From Calothrix sp. MO_192.B10 (GTDB lineage: Bacteria > Cyanobacteriota > Cyanobacteriia > Cyanobacteriales > Nostocaceae): a DNA stretch of 55,360 nucleotides. Position 1 is the first letter of the stretch. Every line of letters starts with the position of its first letter. Location: contig JASJDS010000061.1 in the NCBI GenBank assembly GCA_030065055.1, positions 1-55,360 of the forward strand, given 5' to 3'. Below, one piece after another: positions 45,191 to 54,400 of this stretch. The position numbers and the translations under genes are program-made. The notes beneath the pieces were generated by a model, which saw only the letters and a program-made list of their open reading frames with translations, searched no databases and was not told the origin of the DNA.

Positions 45191-47011
45191 ATGGCAACAT
45201 TTAGAGATATTCTCAATTATTTTCGCCCGTACTGGAAATTGAGTATTTTGAGTATTGGGGTCTCCAGTGTTTACGAAATATTTGATTTGATTGTACCTTA
45301 TGGGATTGGGCAGATTTTAAATGTTCTTTCTGGTCAACCATTAGATAAACCAATTCAAGGAGCGATCGCAACTCTAGCAAATTCCCTCAATTCCCCGGTA
45401 AATAAAGTATTTTCGTTGGGTGTATTGTTGGGTTTAATTTTTGTTGTCACAGTAGTGAGAGCGCCGACACAACCTTGGTTAACCAGTTGGTTTCACTGGG
45501 ATATAGCCTTAAGAGCACGTCGGGATCAAAATCAGAAGGCGATCGAAAAAATTCTCACCCTACCCCTAGAATTTTATGATGAAAACAACCCTGGTAGAAT
45601 TGCATCAAGGATAGCAAAAGGACTGGATAATTATACTTGGACTTATCCAGAAATTGCCGGACAATTAATTCCTAAGCTATTTCGAGTATTGGGGATTTTT
45701 GTATTTATTTTGGTCGTGGAATGGCGAATTGCGGTTTTATTTCTGATTTCCTTTATTGCCATTCTTATCTTCAGCTTAAAACATTTACAGCGTTTGATTC
45801 GGTACGAAAGTCGTCTAGATCGATATATGGAGGATACGGGAAGTCGCACATCCGAAATTGTCACCAATATCAAAACCGTCAAAGCATTTGCAACGGAAGC
45901 CAAGGAGCTAAAACGACAAAAACAAAGATTGTCAAGGGAATTAACAGTTATTGATTACCGCATTCATAGAGGGTATATCAAACTTGGTACTTGGCAAAGA
46001 AGTGTCATTCAATTTTGCGTTTTTGTAGTATTAGGTTTAACCTTAGCAGCGACAATTGATGGCAAAATTTCTCTGGGTCATTTTGTGATGACTTTAACTC
46101 TTTCTAGCATGGCCTATGCAGAGTTAGAACCAATTAGTGTGTTGGCAGAAATTTTTGCCCGTCGTTATTCTTCCATGCTGCGATTTAACCAATTTCTCCA
46201 ACAGCCATCAGGAAAAGATACAGTTGGTCTTTTAGCAGAAGCAACAGCAGCAGAACCACCCTATAAATTTACCGGGAAAGTAGAGCTTTCCCATGTCAAT
46301 TTTGGCTACGAAGCTAATCGTCCAGTGTTAAATGATATCAATTTGTTAATTGAACCCTATCAAACAGTGGCATTAGTAGGCCGTTCTGGTTCTGGTAAAT
46401 CTACCCTAGTAAAACTACTATTGCGGTATTTTGAACCCAATCAGGGTCAAATTCTCATGGATGGAGAAGATATTCGCACCCTAGATGTAGGTAATTATCG
46501 TCGTAGACTAGCGATCGTTCACCAGGAGGTAGATGTTTTCAATGGTACTATCTTAGATAATCTCAGGTATGGTAGACCAGATGCAACCTTTGAGCAGGTT
46601 GAATCAGCTAGTCGCATGGCGAGATTAGATGAAGTTATCCAGAGCCTACCCCAAGGTTATTACACCGTAGTAGGGGAGCGCGGTGTCAGGTTATCTGGTG
46701 GACAAAGACAACGGTTGGGAATTGCTAGGGCATTACTAGTTGAACCAGATGTGTTGATATTTGATGAAGCTACCTCTAGCTTGGATTACGAGTCGGAGCG
46801 TTCCATTCAACTAGCCATGCAAGAACTCCAAGGAACCCGTACTACCATAGTCATTGCTCACCGTCTGAGTACTGTGAGGGAAGCCGACAAAATTGTGGTA
46901 TTAGATAGGGGCGAAATTATCGAAGTGGGTAGCCATGAAGAGTTGCTCCATCATGGAGGAATTTACCACAGGTTACACGCTTTGCAAGAGACTGGAGAGT
47001 TGTTGAGTTAA
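45191..47011 (+). CDS. ABC exporter, fused permease and ATPase
   Basis: 606 residues, a half-transporter that dimerises in the inner membrane. The N-terminal membrane part (about 20-320) has six helices (for example LGVLLGLIFVVTVV, VLGIFVFILVVEWRIAVLFL, VIQFCVFVVLGLTLAATI). The ATPase part (about 355-600) shows Walker A VGRSGSGKSTLVKLL, Q-loop AIVHQEVDVF, signature LSGGQRQRLGIARALL, Walker B VLIFDEATSSLDY and H-loop VIAHRLSTV. All motifs are intact. Family is the MsbA/MDR-like type; substrate cannot be told. It stands alone, with a repeat-rich upstream region. Confidence 0.93.
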   Translation: MATFRDILNYFRPYWKLSILSIGVSSVYEIFDLIVPYGIGQILNVLSGQPLDKPIQGAIATLANSLNSPVNKVFSLGVLLGLIFVVTVVRAPTQPWLTSWFHWDIALRARRDQNQKAIEKILTLPLEFYDENNPGRIASRIAKGLDNYTWTYPEIAGQLIPKLFRVLGIFVFILVVEWRIAVLFLISFIAILIFSLKHLQRLIRYESRLDRYMEDTGSRTSEIVTNIKTVKAFATEAKELKRQKQRLSRELTVIDYRIHRGYIKLGTWQRSVIQFCVFVVLGLTLAATIDGKISLGHFVMTLTLSSMAYAELEPISVLAEIFARRYSSMLRFNQFLQQPSGKDTVGLLAEATAAEPPYKFTGKVELSHVNFGYEANRPVLNDINLLIEPYQTVALVGRSGSGKSTLVKLLLRYFEPNQGQILMDGEDIRTLDVGNYRRRLAIVHQEVDVFNGTILDNLRYGRPDATFEQVESASRMARLDEVIQSLPQGYYTVVGERGVRLSGGQRQRLGIARALLVEPDVLIFDEATSSLDYESERSIQLAMQELQGTRTTIVIAHRLSTVREADKIVVLDRGEIIEVGSHEELLHHGGIYHRLHALQETGELLS

Positions 47012-47161
47012 GGAATGTAATACATAGTCATTATGAGATGGGTTGTGCGTTAGCGTTCTGAAAGAAAGCTTACAGAAGGTATGGCGCAACCCATGTTTTT
47101 TTGAATTATTTTCCTTGAGGATATCCAAAAATCAAGTCCGGTTAAATACTTATAATTAAAT

Positions 47162-47280
47162 GTAGGTTGGGTAGAACGAAACCAAACCCAACAAAAGGCT
47201 GATTGTGTTGGGTTTCGTTCCTCAAACGCCACTTCTCTCAACGCGGGGAACCCGCGCACAAGAGTGGCTCCCCAACCTAC
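47162..47280. repeat. GTAGGTTGGG...CCCAACCTAC composite repeat, copy 3
   Basis: The ends GTAGGTTGGG and CCCCAACCTAC are inverted. The interior holds AACGAAACCAAACCCAACA, its inverse GTTGGGTTTCGTT, and CAAACGCCACTTCTCTC as in copy 1. Copy 1 has an additional insert here. Lies between the ABC exporter and the methyltransferase genes. Confidence 0.65.
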
Positions 47281-47380
47281 AAATCATTAAATTTTTTTCT
47301 AAATTCTAAATCCCTCTTCGAGCTTAACCGAGTATTATGATCTAAAAATTCAATTGTTCATTACAAAAATTGTTATCAAA

Positions 47381-48193
47381 ATGAATGAATATAAACAGCA
47401 AGTCATAGATTTTTTTAATAACAGAACAGCCTACGATGATGAAGGAGAACGTCATCCCCAAGAAGCAAAAAAATTATTAGATTTAGTTCCTATTAAACCA
47501 GGTCAAAAGATACTCGATATTGCTACTGGAACTGGTTTAATAGCAATTGCTGCTACCCAAAAAGTTGGTTCGGTAGGATATGTGATGGGGGTAGATTTTT
47601 CCCCTGGAATGTTGCATCAAGCCAGACAAAAAATAGCTGCCTTGGGTTTAAAGAATATTGAATTAATTGAGGCTGATGCTGAATCATTAGAGCTTCACCC
47701 TCATAGCTTTGATGCCATTTTTTGTTGTTCAGCACTTGTTTTTATGCCTGATATTCCTGCAACTTTACGAAAATGGTACCATTTCCTCAAAAATGGCGGA
47801 TATATTGCATTTTCAACCCCTGGGGAAACTGCTTATATGTCATCTGTGCAAATGGAAATTTGTCAGAGATTATTTAATATTAAGCTACCCCATATCCTCG
47901 AACCTCTGAATACACCCGAAAAGTGTCGTCATCTTCTACAACAATCAGGTTTTAGGGATATGCAAATAGAAATTGAACCCTTTGGAGAATATCTGAGTTT
48001 GAATGATACCAACAAAGTCTTTTTGAATTGGCGAGGTGAGAGTTTTTATCCTAGGGGTAATCCACTTGTGCAACTTACCGAGACACAATTAGACAAATTA
48101 CAAGCAGAATATCGAGCAGAGATGGAAAAATTAGCCACAAATGAGGGAGTTTGGCTTGATCGCACTACTTATTTTATTCTAGCTAGAAAATAG
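47381..48193 (+). CDS. class I SAM-dependent methyltransferase
   Basis: About 270 residues, cytosolic. Motif I ILDIATGTGLIAIAA (about 38-52) and motif II GVDFSPGMLHQAR bind S-adenosylmethionine; ADAESLELHPHSFDAIFCC is the adenine-side motif. The family is UbiE/COQ5-like, but the substrate is unknown. An acidic Asn-rich lead (MNEYKQQVIDFFNNRTAYDD) precedes it. I place the start at the ATG 47381; a TTG nine codons earlier is open but poor. No partner genes; 500 bases of repeats follow. Confidence 0.85.
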   Translation: MNEYKQQVIDFFNNRTAYDDEGERHPQEAKKLLDLVPIKPGQKILDIATGTGLIAIAATQKVGSVGYVMGVDFSPGMLHQARQKIAALGLKNIELIEADAESLELHPHSFDAIFCCSALVFMPDIPATLRKWYHFLKNGGYIAFSTPGETAYMSSVQMEICQRLFNIKLPHILEPLNTPEKCRHLLQQSGFRDMQIEIEPFGEYLSLNDTNKVFLNWRGESFYPRGNPLVQLTETQLDKLQAEYRAEMEKLATNEGVWLDRTTYFILARK

Positions 48194-48710
48194 TTGTTAG
48201 TTGTTAGTTGTTAGTTGTTAGTTGACAGTTGACAGTTGACAGCTTAGGTGTGGGAGCCGCACTCGAGATATTTTCATCCTTGGTTGTGGGATTTGACCGT
48301 GGGGGGCTAGCTTGAAAGTAACCTCACCCTGTCCTGACGGACATCCCTCTCCTTAATAAGGAGAGGGAAAGATTTTTACGTAGTAAAAAGCGAGGGTGAG
48401 GTTTTTCATGGGCAGGTTGTGGGATTTTCCCCTGGGGGATAGCTTGAAAATAGTTAATCAGCGCAGAGTTTGTAGGGGCGCATTGCGTGCGCCCTTGAGG
48501 AGTTAGTCACAAAGCATTTTCATACTTGGTTGTGGAATTTTCCCGTAGGGGGCTAACTTGCAAATAAATCCAAATTTTTAGTAATATAAGTTACAAAATC
48601 AAGCCTCGTAACTAGAGCCTAAAAAGAACTATAACTGTACAAAAATGTTCTTTATCGAGAGAATATGGGAATCATCATGGTTATAAGCTCTATCTCTTAT
48701 ACTTAACAAT
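48194..48710. repeat. intergenic repeat mosaic
   Basis: A GTTAGTT/GACAGTT STRR array starts at about 48192 and ends near 48241. Three plus-strand copies of the GGTTGTGGGATTT...CTAGCTTG unit are at 48282-48317, 48415-48448 and 48528-48560. CCTCACCC...GGGTGAGG (48322-48401) encloses the 11-bp perfect hairpin CCCTCTCCTTA/TAAGGAGAGGG (48345-48367). 48472-48510 is the exact inverse of 29669-29707. No gene. Confidence 0.75.
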
Positions 48711-50357
48711 ATGTTACACAAGATAGCGGACATTATCACTCAATATTTACTTGGTATAATCAATTTTTCACGAGGTTTCAACCGCATACTTACTCGCCGT
48801 CCATCCCAACTTATCACCACAACAGTAGTACTTACTTTACTGCTATTTTTACCCCAAATTTGGATGACTGCACGAGCCTATCAAAACTTCAATAGCATTA
48901 TCCAACAAGAATTACAGTTGCAAACCCTGAGTGACCAAATTACCTATCTTGATGAAGTCCTAACCATGTCAGCACGGATGAATGCAGCTACTGGTAATCG
49001 TTTTTGGGAAGAAAGGTATCGCCAATTTGAACCTCAGCTTGATGCTGTAATTAAGCAATCTATTAAACTAGCTCCCGACGCTTATAACAGTGAAGATGCG
49101 AAAAAAACCGATGCAGCCAATGAGCGGTTAGTGGAAATGGAATCTCGCTCATTTAATTTGGTTCGCAACAATCAACAACAAGCAGCACAAGCACTGCTGT
49201 CAAGTCCAGAATATGAAACAGAAAAACAACAATACGCCGATGGTGTAGCTAGAAGAAATCAGGCGATCGCTCAACAAATTGACAATAAAGTGATAGAATA
49301 TCGCCAGCAGTTGTTTTGGTCGAGTTTTGTTGCGATCGCTAGCTTAATAATGCTCATTCCTGCATGGCTATTGGTATTACGAGTATTAAAAGAATACTTA
49401 CAGGCGCGAAAAATTGCTCAAACTGCATTGGAAGAAACAAATCAACAATTAGAGATTCGCGTTCAACAGAGAACCCAAGAATTAAGCAAAAAGAATGATC
49501 AACTGCAACAAACCCTGGATGAACTACAAATTACTCAATTACAGCTAATTCAAACTGAGAAAATATCTGCTTTGGGTCAGATGGTAGCAGGTATTGCCCA
49601 TGAAATTAACAATCCCATCAACTTTATTCAAGGAAATATCAACCCTGCCATATCATATATCCAAGATTTGCTGGAACTGCTACAACTATATCGGCGATAT
49701 TATCCCGAACCTCCACAAGAAATTCAAGAGCACATAGAAGCAGTTGAAATAGATTATATCCAGAAAGACCTATGGAAAATATTTGATTCCATGAAGTTAG
49801 GTACTGAACGAATTAGCAATATTGTACTATCCCTGCGAAATTTCTCCCGTCTTGACGAAGCTGGATTCAAAACCGTGAATATTCATGAAGGGATTGATAG
49901 TACCCTAACCATCCTCCAACACCGTTTAAAAGGAACATCAAACAATCCAGTAATCTCCGTGGTTAAAGAATATGGGGAACTTCCACTTGTGGAATGTTAC
50001 CCCAGCCAGTTAAATCAGGTATTTATGAATATTTTGGCAAATGCCATTGATGCTTTAGAAGATGAATATGCAACTTCAAAGAAATTACCTACAATTCGTA
50101 TTAATACTGAAATAGTTGATGGTGAATGGGTTATAATTCGTATTGTTGACAATGGTTCTGGCATTCCCGAAGAGCTACATCCCAAGCTATTTGACCCCTT
50201 TTTCACCACTAAAGAAATAGGTAAAGGTACGGGACTAGGACTATCCATCAGTTACCAAATTATTGTAGAGAAGCATGGTGGTAATTTATCTTGCCAATCA
50301 ACTTTGGGAGATGGTACTGAATTTCTCATCAAAATTCCGATTTTTCAGCCCCAATAA
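48711..50357 (+). CDS. membrane sensor histidine kinase
   Basis: 548 residues. Membrane helix about 34-52, helical extracytoplasmic sensor about 55-200 (CHASE3-like in style), second helix about 203-225, then a coiled coil (239-283) and the kinase core. The phospho-histidine is His297 in QMVAGIAHEINNPINF. The ATPase boxes are N (NQVFMNILANAIDALEDE), G1 (IRIVDNGSGIP), F (LFDPFFTTKEIGKGTGLGLS) and the final G. No HAMP domain and no receiver. No regulator gene is adjacent, so its partner is unknown. Its 3' end overlaps trmO on the other strand by 29 bases. Confidence 0.92.
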   Translation: MLHKIADIITQYLLGIINFSRGFNRILTRRPSQLITTTVVLTLLLFLPQIWMTARAYQNFNSIIQQELQLQTLSDQITYLDEVLTMSARMNAATGNRFWEERYRQFEPQLDAVIKQSIKLAPDAYNSEDAKKTDAANERLVEMESRSFNLVRNNQQQAAQALLSSPEYETEKQQYADGVARRNQAIAQQIDNKVIEYRQQLFWSSFVAIASLIMLIPAWLLVLRVLKEYLQARKIAQTALEETNQQLEIRVQQRTQELSKKNDQLQQTLDELQITQLQLIQTEKISALGQMVAGIAHEINNPINFIQGNINPAISYIQDLLELLQLYRRYYPEPPQEIQEHIEAVEIDYIQKDLWKIFDSMKLGTERISNIVLSLRNFSRLDEAGFKTVNIHEGIDSTLTILQHRLKGTSNNPVISVVKEYGELPLVECYPSQLNQVFMNILANAIDALEDEYATSKKLPTIRINTEIVDGEWVIIRIVDNGSGIPEELHPKLFDPFFTTKEIGKGTGLGLSISYQIIVEKHGGNLSCQSTLGDGTEFLIKIPIFQPQ

Positions 50358-50916
50358 TAGGTATATTTTTGCCAAACACATCAACTTCTAACTCCTGTGC
50401 ATTGTCCATGTCATGGACATAACCACATTTAGCATTGACAAAAGCATCACAATAACTAACGTAAGGCTTAACATCTAATACAGGTGTACCATCTAACAAA
50501 TCAATCCCTTCAACATACAAAACCAAGCCTTCTATTTTTAATAGTTTAATAGCACTCAGTCCAATAGGGTTGGGGCGATGGGGGGCGCGGGTTGCTAAAG
50601 TACCTCGTCGAACCCGAGGACCCCGTGGAAGCATAACAGTGGGGTTCCAATGCTTATTCAGGTGCAGCCATGAAATCACCCAGATGCGTTCAAAACCATC
50701 CATATCCTTGAGTGCTTCTTCTGGTATCGTATCAGCAAATAGTTCAATTGTAGCGATCGCTGGCTGGTAATCTGGGGGAGTTGTGCCCAGGTGTGACTGT
50801 CGTGGCGTTCCGTGTCGCTCTTTATAGGGAGAGTGGACTACACCAATGGGGCGCAAACTAATTTCATCTGGAAAGGAAACAGCTTGAATATAGTCTTTTG
50901 GAGGTAGTTTAGGCAT
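50329..50916 (-). CDS. trmO: tRNA (N6-threonylcarbamoyladenosine-N6)-methyltransferase TrmO-like
   Basis: 195 residues, cytosolic. YaeB/TsaA (TrmO) fold: LRPIGVVHSPYKERHGTPRQ, MDGFERIWVISWLHLNK, RGTLATRAPHRPNPIGLSAI, LDGTPVLDVKPYVSYCDA. The RxPHRPNPIG motif binds S-adenosylmethionine in this family. It methylates t6A37 of some tRNAs. Its end overlaps the histidine kinase gene (convergent) by 29 bases. tRNA genes lie about 150 bases upstream, probably by chance. Confidence 0.92.
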   Translation of the reverse strand: MPKLPPKDYIQAVSFPDEISLRPIGVVHSPYKERHGTPRQSHLGTTPPDYQPAIATIELFADTIPEEALKDMDGFERIWVISWLHLNKHWNPTVMLPRGPRVRRGTLATRAPHRPNPIGLSAIKLLKIEGLVLYVEGIDLLDGTPVLDVKPYVSYCDAFVNAKCGYVHDMDNAQELEVDVFGKNIPIIGAEKSEF

Positions 50917-51068
50917 TGTATCTCCACAAAAGCATTTACTTGGCCAATCATAATCAAATTGATGTTCTCATGTAACGGGCGATCGACAATTAGTCAGATT
51001 TCAATTTTTTCTGCAAAACTCTTGCTATTTAAGATATTTGTGCTACGATTAATAATCGTGGATAGCAC

Positions 51069-51151
51069 GGGTCGGTGTCCGAGTGGTTAATGGAGACGGA
51101 CTGTAAATCCGTTGGCTAGCGCCTACACTGGTTCAAATCCAGTCCGGCCCA
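51069..51151 (+). tRNA. tRNA-Tyr (anticodon GTA)
   Basis: 83 bases. Acceptor GGGTCGG pairs with CCGGCCC. The anticodon loop CTGTAAA carries GTA. A long variable arm (type II) and the GTTCAAATCC T-loop are present. The discriminator base is A; CCA is not encoded completely. Confidence 0.96.
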
Positions 51152-51232
51152 CCTTCAAAGTTATGAGTTATGAGTGGTGAATTGATCAAAACAATTCCCT
51201 AACTCTTAACTCTTAACTACAAAATACATTTT

Positions 51233-51304
51233 GCCCATGTAGCTCAGGGGTAGAGCACACCCTTGGTAAGGGTGAGGTCATGAGTTCAAATCTCATCATG
51301 GGCT
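51233..51304 (+). tRNA. tRNA-Thr (anticodon GGT)
   Basis: 72 bases. Acceptor GCCCATG pairs with CATGGGC. The anticodon stem ACCCT/AGGGT closes loop TTGGTAA. D-loop AGCTCAGGGGTAGAGC and T-arm GAGTTCAAATCTC are canonical. CCA is not encoded. Confidence 0.96.
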
Positions 51305-51497
51305 TTTTAGCATGTAAAAAGAATATAAACCTATAGGCTGGAACTATTGTCTATTGCCTATTTCCTACCTCTACCAAAAGACTTTTACAGCTAACGCTGT
51401 GCCACGCGAACAGCAAGTCCTAATTATACTGATAATCTTACCTAATAATCGAGTATAAAACATAATTTTTAGGTTAGCGATCGCAAAAATTTCAACC

Positions 51498-54400
51498 CTA
51501 TTTACTGTTGATGTCTTTACAGAGGTTGCGATCGCTTTCTGGGGCATTGTGTTTGAGATAACCCCTCATTTTGTCACAAGCTTCCTGTATTAGCTTGTCT
51601 AATTTTAAATCTGCTAAATTCCATAGAATCACAGTTTTGTCCTCACTGGCAGAAGCAAGAGTCTTGCCGTCAGGGCTAAAGGCAACGCTGTTAACAGCAT
51701 TTTGATGCACCTTGAGAGTTTGCGGTTTTGGTTGTTTAATTTTAGGGTTCTCAAGGTTCTCAAGGTTCCAGAGTTTGATGGTTTTGTCATTACTGGCAGA
51801 AGCAAGGGTCTTGCCGTCAGGGCTGAAAGCAACGCCCAATACCATACCTATATGCCCCCGGAGGGTTTTGAACTCTTTACGATCTTGAAGATTCCAGAGT
51901 TTGATAGTTTTGTCCCCACTGCCAGAAGCAATAATAATTTTGTCATCAAGGCTGCTGAAGGCGACACTGTTGACCCGATATTCATGCCCTTGGAGGGTTT
52001 TGAATTCTTTACCATCTTGGAGATTCCAGAGTTTGATAGTATTGTCCCAACTGCCAGAAGCAATAGTTTCGCCATCAGGGCTGAAGGCGATGCTGCTAAC
52101 CCGATTTTCATGCCCCCGGAGGATTTTGAGTTCTTCACCTTGGAGATTCCAGAGTTTGATGGTATTGTCACTACTGCCAGAAGCAATAGTTTTGCCATCA
52201 GGGCTGAAGGCGATGCTGCTAACCCAATTTTTATGCCCCTGGAGAGTTTTGAGTTCTTCACCTTGGAGATTCCAGAGTTTGATAGTCTTGTCCCTACTGC
52301 CAGAAGCAATAGTTTCACCATCAGGGCTGAAGGCGATGCTGCTGACTAAATTTTTATGCCCTTGGAGGGTTTTGAATTCTTTACCTTGGAGATTCCAGAG
52401 TTTGATAGTACTGTCCCAACTGCCAGAAGCAATAGTTTCACCATCAGGGCTGAAGGCGATGCTGCTGACTACATTTTTATGCTTGAGAGTGTTCAGTTCT
52501 CTACCTTCATTCTTCCAAATTTTGATAGTTCTGTCAGAACTGCCAGAAGCAATAGTTTTGCCATCATGGCTAAAAGCGACGCTGTTGACTGTATTTGCAT
52601 GGCCCTTGAGAGTTTTGAGTTCTTTACCATCTTGGAGATTCCAGAGTTTGATAGTATTGTCCCTACTGGCAGAGGCAATGGTCTTGCCGTCAGAGCTGAA
52701 GGCGACGCTTATGACATCATCTTCATGCCCCTTGAGGGTTTTGAGTACTTGACCTTGAAGGTTCCAGAGTTTGATGCTGTTGTCATCACTGGCAGAAGCA
52801 ATAGTTTTGCCATCAGGACTGAAGGCGATGCTGTTGACCACACTTCTATGCCCAAAGACGGTTCTCCGAAAGCGCGTGTTCAGTTCTTTACCTTGAAGAT
52901 TCCAAAGTTTGATGGTATTGTCATCACTGGCAGCAGCAATGATCTTGCCGTCAGGGCTGAAAGCGACGCTGTTGACATAATTGACACCATCTGTATATCC
53001 CTTGATGGTATTGAGTTCTTTACCATCTTGAAGATTCCAGAGTTTGATGGTATGGTCTTTGCTGACAGAGGCAATAGTCTTGCCATCTGGGCTGAAGGTG
53101 ACGCTGAAAACGTCATCTGTATGCCCATCCAAGGTTTTGAGTACTTTACCATCTTGAAGATTCCAGAGTTTGATGGTATTGTCATCACTGGCAGAAGCAA
53201 TGGTCTTACCGTCAGGGCTAAAGGCAACGCTGTTGACTGCACTGGTATGCCCCTTGAGGGATTTTAATTCTTTACCATCTTCAATATTCCAGAGTTTGAT
53301 GGTATTGTCATTACTGGCAGAAGCAATGGTCTTATCATCAGGACTAAAGGCAACGCTGTTGACTGCACTTCCATGCTTATTCAGCCGATTGTGCTCTCTA
53401 AATCCTTTCCCATCAACTGCCTCATGCAAGACTGTCGAAATTAAATTTTCAGTTTTGGGTGTATTGCTTCCAAATTTTTTTCTTCGTAGGTTCTCTGCCT
53501 TAATAGCTTCAAGCAGGGCATCAAACTTGACATTTTTCTGGGAGAGTAGTAATGAAAATTGACTTAAAGAATTAAGTTGACCTTTCTGAGCATTTTCGGC
53601 TTGTTTCTGAGCATTTTTGGCTTGTTTCTGAGCATTTTTGGCTTGTTTCTCAGCATTTTCGGCTTTTTCCTTCTCCTTTACAGCCCATCCAGCCAAGCCA
53701 ACAGCAGCAACTAATCCTATACTAATAGCAGCAAGAAAGAACTTTTGTAGCCGAGCATTTTTTTTCTGTTCTGCGAGTCTTGCTTCGGCTGACTTTGTCT
53801 TCTCCTCCTGTAAGCGCAGCATTTCTGCTTGTCGGCGTTTTTCTTCTTTTTCTACCACTTCAATGGCATTTTGACTCGCTTGAATAAACGCCTGCTGAAG
53901 AGAAGTTGCGCTAGGTTTTTTCTTTTGTTGCTCTGTTTTTTGCAACCAGTTTTGAGCAATTAAAAATTCACTACCCCGCAACAATAAGTCATCACTTTTA
54001 TCTTTGTACTCCCATTCCAAAGCCCGATGCAACCATTTACTATGACTGCGGACATGTTCTCTATCAGTATCAAGAGTTCTCACCAATTGATTAAAATTGG
54101 CATTGAAATCCCCTTCATTTCCATTAAAATCAATCCATTGCACCTTCCCCAACTCTGGATGCAAATCATTGGTATTTACCTGGCGATGTAGCAGAGTCAC
54201 AAACCGTTTATTCAAAGAAGCAGCATACTCCACCTCATCCTTACAATAAGGGGAATTTACTGACCTTGGTGAGAGAATAAATAGAAAGTTATCACTGGCT
54301 TTAATTCCTCGATAAATCTCCTGCTGAAAATCACTCCCCGAAGCAATACTTTCTTGATCGAACCAAGTTGTTTTTCCCTGTATTTGTAAGCTATCATTTA

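Noticed and set aside
51702-53562. Long plus-strand open frames opposite the WD40 region (up to 303 codons)
   Set aside because: They mirror the repetitive antisense of the WD40 gene; the repeated composition follows the repeat unit and there are no start signals or domains.
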